Below, piece by piece: positions 1 through 5,803 of a stretch of 14,342 nucleotides of DNA (position 1 is the first letter of the stretch; the number at the start of each line of letters is the position of its first letter). Below the pieces are notes generated by a model. It saw nothing but the letters and a program-made list of their open reading frames with translations. It ran no database searches and was not told the origin of the DNA. A program made the position numbers and the translations under genes. The DNA is from an uncultured Bacteroidales bacterium (lineage in GTDB: Bacteria > Bacteroidota > Bacteroidia > Bacteroidales > UBA932): contig CAMNNS010000029.1 of assembly GCA_946545765.1 (NCBI GenBank), positions 1-14,342 of the forward strand. Direction: 5' to 3'.

Positions 1-197
1 AACATAAACACTCTTTTGTATAAAATTAAAACCTTTCATATAACATTAAAATATCAATTTGAGTAAAAATATAAATGCCTTGCTAAGATAATACATTTTA
101 AAGAAAATGATTATAATGTTGTTAAAGTTTAAGTTTAATACAACCTTACCATAATAAGTTTAAAAATAGTTAATAAGGTCTCAGGTTGGGACTGAGC

Positions 198-227
198 TTG
201 ATCTTACATTTTTTATTTTTATCTTGC
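198..227 (+). promoter_or_regulatory. Possible Bacteroides-type promoter for the PAS gene
   Basis: TTG at 198-200 lies 19 nt before TATCTTGC at 220-227. That is the spacing of the Bacteroidota promoter (TTG near -33, TAnnTTTG near -7), but the second box is imperfect. Transcription would begin about 20 nt before the ATG at 253. A short inverted repeat, CTCAG (180-184) and CTGAG (192-196) with a 7-nt loop, lies just upstream of the TTG and could be an operator or the remains of an upstream terminator. The rest of 1-197 is AT-rich, and I see no gene in it. Confidence 0.35.
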
Positions 228-252
228 GATTAGAATTTATAAACATTTTATT

Positions 253-588
253 ATGAAACAAGATTATTTTGAAGAGGTGAATTTTGCCGTTACAATATGT
301 GACAAGGAGGGTAAGATCTTAGACATGAATAACAAATCTAAGACTACTTTTTTAAAGAATGGAGAGTCTATAATTGGAAACAATTTGCTTGATTGCCATC
401 CCGAACCGGCAAAAACTATGCTATCCAAGATGTTAGCAAATCCTATAACAAATGTTTATACTATAGAAAAGAAGGGGGTAAAAAAAATAATATATCAAAC
501 CCCATGGTATCAAGATGGAGAGTATGCAGGTTTTATGGAAATCTCAATGGAGATACCTTTTGAAATGCCCCATAAAGTAAGGGGATAG
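253..588 (+). CDS. Small solitary PAS-domain protein
   Basis: This 111-residue protein appears to be one PAS domain and nothing else. Residues 9-35 (FAVTICDKEGKILDMNNKS and on) are the usual first PAS strands, and residues 40-60 (IIGNNLLDCHPEPAKTML) match the helix and loop around the ligand pocket. Residues 70-101 (YTIEKKGVKKIIYQTPWY, then YAGFMEIS) form the closing strands. No kinase, HTH, GGDEF or membrane segment is present, so it would act in the cytoplasm as a small sensor or binding module with an unknown ligand and partner. The length fits short stand-alone PAS proteins known in Bacteroidota. The next open frame, a methyltransferase stub, begins 28 nt downstream on the same strand, so the two may have shared a transcript. 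Any link to the restriction locus is only positional. Confidence 0.75.
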   Translation: MKQDYFEEVNFAVTICDKEGKILDMNNKSKTTFLKNGESIIGNNLLDCHPEPAKTMLSKMLANPITNVYTIEKKGVKKIIYQTPWYQDGEYAGFMEISMEIPFEMPHKVRG

Positions 589-616
589 TTTTAATTGTTT
601 AGTTGGCAACTTGAAT

Positions 617-694
617 ATGATTAAAGCAAAACCTTTTGTCAAGTGGGTTGGTGGAAAGGGGCAACTTCATTACAATAATAGATTGCTGTATTAG
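617..694 (+). pseudogene. N-terminal remnant of a Dam-type adenine methyltransferase
   Basis: Translation from the ATG at 617 gives MIKAKPFVKWVGGKGQL, then eight unrelated residues and a TAG at 692-694. PFVKWVGGKGQL is the hallmark N-terminal motif (F-x-K-W-x-G-G-K-x-Q-L) of D12-class N6-adenine methyltransferases such as Dam and DpnM, and it contributes to S-adenosylmethionine binding. Intact proteins are about 270-290 residues, so more than 90% is missing, including the catalytic DPPY motif. Reading on in the same frame past the amber codons at 692 and 701 gives NYSSYDEF, which could be further decayed Dam sequence, but this is too short to be sure. The stub ends where the DpnI homologue begins. 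A short unrelated peptide is possible, but the motif match makes that unlikely. Confidence 0.68.
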
Positions 695-716
695 ATTTCT
701 TAGAACTATTCAAGTT

Positions 717-1493
717 ATGATGAATTTGCACCTCAATCAGGACATTGCCGCTGGCTATAAAAGTGGTTCTCAAATATCAAGGGTAATTATGGAAAGCTGG
801 GTGGAACGCAATATGTTTTGCCCAGTTTGTGGTGCGCCAGTGTTAGAGCATTACAAAGCAAATAAACCTGTGGCGGATTTCTTTTGTTGTGATTGCAAAT
901 CAGATTTTGAATTAAAAAGTAAAGAAAGTAAAACGGCTACAATTTGTCACAAAATTACGAATGGTGCTTATAGTACGATGATTGAAAGGATTACGTCGCT
1001 GCAAAATCCACATCTTTTCGTAATGACTTATGCCAATTGGATGGTTAATAATTTAATTTTTATACCCAAATTCTTTTTTGTTCCTGACATCATAGAAAAA
1101 CGTAAACCATTGGTAGATACGGCAAGAAGGGCAGGATGGACGGGATGTAATATTGAAATTGGCAATGTCCCTGAAAACGGTAAGATTTTCATTATAAAAA
1201 ATAGTCAACAAGCGGAAAAATCAAGAGTGATAGACCAATATCAGCGAACATTATCATTGCAGACATCGAAAATTGAAAGTCGTGGTTGGTTGTTGGATGT
1301 GTTGAAGTGTGTCGAACGGATTCCACAAAATGATTTTCTGCTTGATGATGTATATGCTTTTGCAGACGAATTACAACGGAAACATCCTGAAAACAGATTT
1401 GTGCGTGACAAAATTCGCCAGCAGTTACAATATCTTCGTGACAAAGGGTTTATTCGGCTTGTTGAACGTGGCAAATATCGAAAAATTCTCTGA
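717..1493 (+). CDS. dpnI: DpnI-family methyl-directed restriction endonuclease (cuts Gm6ATC)
   Basis: The 258-residue protein matches Streptococcus pneumoniae DpnI (about 254 residues) along its whole length. The start at 717 (or the adjacent ATG at 720) aligns with the DpnI N-terminus. The same frame opens further upstream from a TTG at 636, but that part is frame-shifted methyltransferase stub and looks spurious. The PD-(D/E)XK nuclease site is visible as PVAD (D54) and ELK (E65, K67). A structural zinc site is formed by C35, C38, C57 and C60. TARRAGWTGCNI near residues 140-151 is conserved. The C-terminal winged helix (about 180-258) ends in KIRQQLQYLRDKG and RGKYRK, nearly identical to DpnI, where this domain also reads methylated DNA. 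It should cleave GATC with methyladenine and so block Dam-modified phage or plasmid DNA. All key residues are intact. Arginine codons (12 of 18 CGN) differ from the neighbours, suggesting transfer. Confidence 0.93.
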   Translation: MMNLHLNQDIAAGYKSGSQISRVIMESWVERNMFCPVCGAPVLEHYKANKPVADFFCCDCKSDFELKSKESKTATICHKITNGAYSTMIERITSLQNPHLFVMTYANWMVNNLIFIPKFFFVPDIIEKRKPLVDTARRAGWTGCNIEIGNVPENGKIFIIKNSQQAEKSRVIDQYQRTLSLQTSKIESRGWLLDVLKCVERIPQNDFLLDDVYAFADELQRKHPENRFVRDKIRQQLQYLRDKGFIRLVERGKYRKIL

Positions 1494-1495
1494 AA

Positions 1496-1511
1496 TGATC
1501 TTTTTTGATCA
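1496..1511. repeat. Inverted repeat containing two GATC sites after dpnI
   Basis: TGATC (1496-1500) and GATCA (1507-1511) form a perfect 5-bp inverted repeat around a six-T loop, starting 3 nt after the dpnI stop codon. Two more GATC tetramers follow at 1525 and 1552. The repeat is too weak, and lacks a following T-run, to be a convincing terminator. The gap up to the AraC gene end at 1594 holds no gene. Confidence 0.5.
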
Positions 1512-1593
1512 CAAATATTAAATTGATCTATTCATTTTTAATCCAAATATTGATCTTAATTTGTGGCAGATAAGGTTGTAGCAACTTTCTCTT

Positions 1594-2544
1594 TTATCTA
1601 AGACTCCCGATATATTTCTTTGGTGAGACTCCAGCGTGTTTTTTGAAGAATTTTCCAAATGAAGATTGGTCTGAAAAGTTGAGTTGTTCAGTTACTTCTG
1701 TTATAGAATGATTGGCTCTAAATAGAATCTTTGCTCTATTAACTAAATGATTAGCAATCCATTTTGAAGTATTGTTGTTAGTATTTTCTTTTAGTATGAT
1801 TGATAAATATTGTGCACTAATAAAAAGTTTGTCGGCATAAAAAGTGGTTTTATGCTCTTTTTCTCCATATTGATGTAGTAATAGTATGAACTTACGAGTA
1901 ATCTCTATTTTACGATCTGTAATATTTCTTTTCTCCTCATTTTCACCTTTTCCAAATTTTACCTCCTCCTCTCTCTTATCTAAAATAACATTAAAAATCT
2001 CAATTAATAGTATAGAGAAGGTTTTATGTAGTAAAGTGAGTTTAAATCTTTTTTCATCTTCTTTTAGATAATTATAAATAGTCTGAAACCATTTGTTTAG
2101 CATCTCTGCTTGGTTCTCTTTAAGGGTAATATATGGTATGCTTGGCTCTTTTTTAAATAGTTCATAAGGTTTGATAGAGAGGTTCAGATTTGCGGCATTT
2201 TCTTCAAGAAAATCCCTCTTTGCCATTAACACAAAATATCTACTATCTGGGGTTGGGTCTGTAGTAGTGATTATATTATAAGGAGATAAAAGAATCATCG
2301 TATTTTCTTTAAGAGTATATGTTATATAATCTATCGTGATAGTGAGAGTCCCACTTTTAATTAACACCAATATCACAACATCTAATTTTAAAGAGAGTTC
2401 TTTGCGTGTCTCATCTTTTAGATGTACCCTATTTAGAATATTCACATTGGCCATCATTATTTGTTCATTAAAACTATAGCCATTCATTTTGTTTGCGACA
2501 TCCTCTAAATTTACCTCAACTACTTTTGAAGATATTCTATTCAT
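1594..2544 (-). CDS. AraC-family transcriptional regulator
   Basis: The 316-residue protein has an N-terminal region of about 200 residues with beta-rich stretches (for example LDVVILVLIKSGTLTITIDY at 54-73) that resemble a cupin-like sensing domain. A charged linker (about 188-212, rich in E, K and R) leads to a C-terminal double helix-turn-helix. FYADKLFISAQYLSIILKE (235-253) is the first HTH, and ITEVTEQLNFSDQSSFGKFF (281-300) followed by KKHAGVSPKKY (301-311) is the second HTH with the AraC signature. It should bind DNA in the cytoplasm and usually activate nearby or stress genes. It is transcribed away from the tetR-efflux cluster across a 151-bp gap, so control of the pump, itself or both is plausible. 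Its ligand is unknown. It converges with dpnI across a 100-bp gap. Confidence 0.9.
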   Translation of the reverse strand: MNRISSKVVEVNLEDVANKMNGYSFNEQIMMANVNILNRVHLKDETRKELSLKLDVVILVLIKSGTLTITIDYITYTLKENTMILLSPYNIITTTDPTPDSRYFVLMAKRDFLEENAANLNLSIKPYELFKKEPSIPYITLKENQAEMLNKWFQTIYNYLKEDEKRFKLTLLHKTFSILLIEIFNVILDKREEEVKFGKGENEEKRNITDRKIEITRKFILLLHQYGEKEHKTTFYADKLFISAQYLSIILKENTNNNTSKWIANHLVNRAKILFRANHSITEVTEQLNFSDQSSFGKFFKKHAGVSPKKYIGSLR

Positions 2545-2563
2545 ATATAATAATTTTATGCAA

Positions 2564-2571
2564 CAAAGTTA
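2564..2571 (-). promoter_or_regulatory. Possible -7 promoter box for the AraC gene
   Basis: Read on the minus strand this is TAACTTTG, a full match to the Bacteroidota -7 consensus TAnnTTTG, about 20 nt upstream of the AraC start codon at 2544. I do not see a TTG at the expected upstream distance. On the plus strand, CACCTTTG at 2669-2676 is a 7-of-8 match placed suitably for tetR, also without a clear upstream box. Confidence 0.35.
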
Positions 2572-2695
2572 CAATATTTCACCAAAAAAAGCCCGTAAAA
2601 ACAAAAAAGTGTATAGAATTGAACCAAAAATATACGATTGTGGCCTATAATAGTTTCCTTAATCTTCTCACCTTTGCGTAGGATTTTAGAATATT

Positions 2696-3292
2696 ATGAT
2701 AAAAAAGGAGCAAATATTAGATAGAGCTTTTGAAATGGTTTCTACAAAAGGGGTCAAGGCTTTAAATATGGGAGATTTAGCCTCTTCCCTTAAAATTTCC
2801 AAGAAAACGCTCTACGGCTATTTCAGTAACAAAAAAACCTTACTGCATGACTCTATGGTATATGGTCTTAATTATTATTATGATAGAGTTAATAAAATCG
2901 CGATTTGTATGCCAAATCCGTTAGTTGGTATGGTTTTTATTATTACGGAGAATGTCAAATTTTATTACTCTGTAAGTGATACCTTTTTAGACGATTTAAA
3001 AGTAACATCTTGTGTAGGTGATTACATTAAAGATGTAAAGCAAAAACTTGTTACAATTATAGACGAATTTGTAATTAAATGTATAAAGGAGGGGTTGATT
3101 CAACAAACCAATACCTCGGATTATATTATCCAAATCTTTAAAGGAAATATACCTACTTTATTAAAACAAAGAGGTAAAAGAGAGGAGTATAATTCACATT
3201 TAATCTTTGATGTGGTAATATCTTTGTTGTCAACTGTTTGTACTTCAGATGGCAAAGAAGTATTAACAGAATTAAAGAATAACTATACATAG
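2696..3292 (+). CDS. TetR/AcrR-family transcriptional regulator of the efflux cluster
   Basis: The 198-residue protein has a TetR-type N-terminal DNA-binding domain. Residues 5-20 (EQILDRAFEMVSTKGV) form helix 1, and GDLASSLKISKKTLYGYFSN (26-45) is the helix-turn-helix with the characteristic Y-x-Y-F before helix 4. The remaining 150 or so residues are a helical ligand-binding and dimer domain without a recognisable ligand signature. It is the first gene of the cluster and ends 35 nt before the outer-membrane channel gene. In this family that placement usually means repression of its own operon, released when a pump substrate binds. That role is inferred from position. I did not find a clear palindromic operator in the 151-bp upstream gap, only a small CTAT-A-ATAG element at 2645-2653. 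Confidence 0.9.
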   Translation: MIKKEQILDRAFEMVSTKGVKALNMGDLASSLKISKKTLYGYFSNKKTLLHDSMVYGLNYYYDRVNKIAICMPNPLVGMVFIITENVKFYYSVSDTFLDDLKVTSCVGDYIKDVKQKLVTIIDEFVIKCIKEGLIQQTNTSDYIIQIFKGNIPTLLKQRGKREEYNSHLIFDVVISLLSTVCTSDGKEVLTELKNNYT

Positions 3293-3327
3293 TAAGAATT
3301 AAAAAATAAAAAGATAAATTAAATAAT

Positions 3328-4680
3328 ATGAACAAATTATTAATGAGAGTAAAATTAGCAATTGCCACAATAATTTTATGTGGCGTAGTTGCAATTCCTG
3401 CTATTGCACAAGATACTATAAGGCTCACCCTTGATGAGGCTTTGTCAATAGCACTAAATGAGTCTCTTACTGTTAAGATAGCAGATAAAGAGATAGAAAA
3501 AACAGGTTATACAAAAAAAGGTTCTTATTCTGCTTTGTTTCCCAATGTAGATTTCTCTGCAGCATATCAAAGAACAATTAAGAAGCAGGTTATGACAATG
3601 AATATGGGTGGGCAAACTCAAAGTATTGCAGTTGGAACTGATAACCTATATAATTTAGGTTTTTCGGCAACCATGCCTCTTATAAATATTGCATTATGGA
3701 GAAATTTACAAATAAGTGCAAAAAGTGTTGATTTGGCGGTAGAGCAAGCGAGGAAAAGTAGGCATGATTTGATAAATCAAATAGAAACAGCCTTTTACAC
3801 TTGTCTGTTGGCGAACGATTCTTATGAGGTATATAAAGAAAATTATCAGAATTCAAAGACAAATTATGAGCAGACAAAAGCTAAATATGAGAGTGGAAGG
3901 GTCGCAAAATTTGATATGATACGTGCTGAGGTTAATATGCAAAATGCCGAACCAAATGTCTATGATGCCCAAAACTCTTTAACATTGGCTTTGTGGCAAT
4001 TAAAGGCGCTAATGGGGATAGATTTAAATACTAATATTGTATGTGTCGGGAGTTTAGATGATTATGTAAATAGGATTAAAGATCTGTCATTTGCAGGCAA
4101 TCAAATAAATTTAGAGAATAATTCAACTCTTAAACAGTTAGATATTCAAAAAGAGATTTTAGATTTATCCTACAAAGCTAAAAGGGCTCAATTCTATCCA
4201 AGTTTAGGTGCTTCAGCCTCATATTCTTGGGTTTCTATGGCAAACAACTTTAAGTTTAAGGAATATAATTGGAATCCATATTCGGTAGCAGGCATATCTC
4301 TAACAATCCCAATCTTTTCGGGAGGAAATAGATATTATGGATTAAAAGAGACAAATGCTCAAAGGAAACAATTAGAATTACAGAGAGAGAGTGCAAGAAG
4401 AGGTTTAGTCGTTTCTGCAAAACAAAATATAAGTTCTATGGAAACAGCTATCAAACAGTATAATGCAGCGGTTGCTACAGTTGAGGGTGCTCAAACCGGA
4501 TATGATATAGCAAAGAAAAGGTATGAAGTAGGGAGTGGTACTGTTTTAGATATGAATGATGCACAACTTCAATTATTACAATCAAAATTAAATGTTAAAA
4601 ATTCAATCTACTCTTTCTTGGTGGCTAAGTCGGCATTAGATTTAACCTTGGGGGTAAATGAAAACGGAGAAAAAAACTAA
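3328..4680 (+). CDS. TolC-family outer-membrane efflux channel
   Basis: The 450-residue protein is of normal size for the outer-membrane efflux protein family (TolC/OprM). Residues 1-27 form a signal peptide with a hydrophobic core (LAIATIILCGVVAIPAIA), probably cleaved before Q28. Two long repeats follow, each with coiled-coil helices forming the periplasmic tunnel: RLTLDEALSIALNESLTV starts the first half, and the second ends with YDIAKKRYEVGSGTVLDMNDAQLQLLQSK, a typical C-terminal OEP helix. It would trimerise in the outer membrane as the exit duct of the pump encoded by the next two genes. No lipobox is present, unlike OprM. An in-frame ATG five codons in is an alternative start. The gene is followed closely by the adaptor gene, indicating an operon. 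Confidence 0.93.
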   Translation: MNKLLMRVKLAIATIILCGVVAIPAIAQDTIRLTLDEALSIALNESLTVKIADKEIEKTGYTKKGSYSALFPNVDFSAAYQRTIKKQVMTMNMGGQTQSIAVGTDNLYNLGFSATMPLINIALWRNLQISAKSVDLAVEQARKSRHDLINQIETAFYTCLLANDSYEVYKENYQNSKTNYEQTKAKYESGRVAKFDMIRAEVNMQNAEPNVYDAQNSLTLALWQLKALMGIDLNTNIVCVGSLDDYVNRIKDLSFAGNQINLENNSTLKQLDIQKEILDLSYKAKRAQFYPSLGASASYSWVSMANNFKFKEYNWNPYSVAGISLTIPIFSGGNRYYGLKETNAQRKQLELQRESARRGLVVSAKQNISSMETAIKQYNAAVATVEGAQTGYDIAKKRYEVGSGTVLDMNDAQLQLLQSKLNVKNSIYSFLVAKSALDLTLGVNENGEKN

Positions 4681-4708
4681 TCGCGATAAAATTTTAAAAG
4701 TTATATAT

Positions 4709-5791
4709 ATGAAAAAGAATTTCTTAAAAACAATTGGGATGCTCATAGTTTCTTTACTATTTGTGAGCACTATAATTTCTTGTAAAGGAGACACTTCTAA
4801 AGATGTTAAAGCAACAGAAGAGGAGAGGATTTATAATGTAACAATTAAATCTGCTGAGAGCAAAGATGTAGATCAGATCGAGGTGTTTACTGGTACAGTA
4901 GAGGGTTTTAATACAAATAATATTTCTCCGCAAATGTCTGCAAGAATAGAAAAGACCTATGTAGAGGTTGGCGATCATGTGTATAGAGGGCAGAGACTTG
5001 CACAAATGGATCAATCAAATTTAACTCAAGCACGATTACAGATGGAGAATAATAAAGAGGAGTTTGAGAGAACAAAGCAACTTTATGATGTTGGTGGTGC
5101 CTCAAAAAGTGAATTTGATGCACGAAAGATGGCGTATGAGGTTTCTAAAACAACCTATAATAACCTCTTAACTAACACATACTTAATTTCTCCAATTTCT
5201 GGAGTTGTTACAGCACGCAATTATGATGCAGGAGATATGTATGTTATGGGGCAACCTCTTTTTACAGTTGAGCAAATACGCCCTGTTAAAATTAAAGTAA
5301 ATGCACCTGAATCTTTATATGGTCAAATTAAGAAAGGGGCAAGTGTAGATATAAACTTAGATGTTTATCCTAATGAAACCTTCAAAGGGAAAGTATATTT
5401 AGTTTATCCCTCTTTAGATGCAACAACAAGAACTTTTTCTGTTGAGGTTACAATAGATAATGCAAATGAGAGGGTACGCCCCGGAATGTTTGCGAGGGTA
5501 ACATTCAGATATGGTATTGAGAGAAATGTTGTTGTTCCCGATGTGGCTGTTGTAAAACAAACAGGTAGTGGAGATCATTATGTTTATACAGTAGTTGATG
5601 GAAAAGTAGTATTTAATAAAGTAAAATTAGGAAGAATTATTGGAACAGAATATGAAATAAAAAGTGGTATAAATGAGGGTGATATGGTTATAATAGAGGG
5701 GCAAAATGTAGTAGTAAATGGTGCAAAAGTAAATGCAAAAGAGGGAGAACCTGTTCCATTTGTATCAGATGATTTAGTAAATAAAAATTAG
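4709..5791 (+). CDS. RND efflux periplasmic adaptor (membrane fusion lipoprotein)
   Basis: I chose the ATG at 4709 (360 residues). The frame is also open from an ATG at 4658, overlapping the channel gene, but only 4709 puts a clean lipoprotein signal at the N-terminus: MKKNFLKT, a hydrophobic core, then TIISC with C25 as the lipidated residue. The domain order is standard for AcrA/HlyD-type adaptors: first half of the lipoyl domain (ISPQMSARIEKTYVEVGDHV), a short coiled-coil hairpin (QMENNKEEFERTKQLYD through YEVSKTTYNNLL), second lipoyl half (LISPISGVVTARNYDAGDMY), a beta-barrel, and a membrane-proximal domain ending near NVVVNGAKVN. It would join the RND pump to the outer-membrane channel. 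The pump gene begins 12 nt downstream. Substrate cannot be read from the sequence. Confidence 0.93.
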   Translation: MKKNFLKTIGMLIVSLLFVSTIISCKGDTSKDVKATEEERIYNVTIKSAESKDVDQIEVFTGTVEGFNTNNISPQMSARIEKTYVEVGDHVYRGQRLAQMDQSNLTQARLQMENNKEEFERTKQLYDVGGASKSEFDARKMAYEVSKTTYNNLLTNTYLISPISGVVTARNYDAGDMYVMGQPLFTVEQIRPVKIKVNAPESLYGQIKKGASVDINLDVYPNETFKGKVYLVYPSLDATTRTFSVEVTIDNANERVRPGMFARVTFRYGIERNVVVPDVAVVKQTGSGDHYVYTVVDGKVVFNKVKLGRIIGTEYEIKSGINEGDMVIIEGQNVVVNGAKVNAKEGEPVPFVSDDLVNKN

Positions 5792-5803
5792 GAGAGTTAG
5801 AGT

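Noticed and set aside
636..716. N-terminal extension of the DpnI frame from a TTG at 636
   Set aside because: The extra 27 codons are the methylase motif read in a different frame and have no DpnI similarity. DpnI homology starts at the ATG pair 717-722.
198..1558. TTGATCTTA at 198-206 and 1550-1558 flanking the PAS/dpnI region, as possible insertion repeats
   Set aside because: A 9-nt match in AT-rich DNA over this distance is not unusual. There is no integrase, no inverted ends, and the two copies share no longer flanking similarity.
602..1587. GTTGGCAACTT (602-612) and GTTGTAGCAACTT (1575-1587) as remnant target duplication around the dam stub and dpnI
   Set aside because: The copies differ by an internal insertion and are short. 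Suggestive at best, and not separable from chance without an empty-site relative.
4658..4708. Upstream ATG for the adaptor gene at 4658
   Set aside because: It overlaps the channel gene by 23 nt and would put 17 charged residues before a proper lipoprotein signal. The ATG at 4709 gives a normal lipobox.
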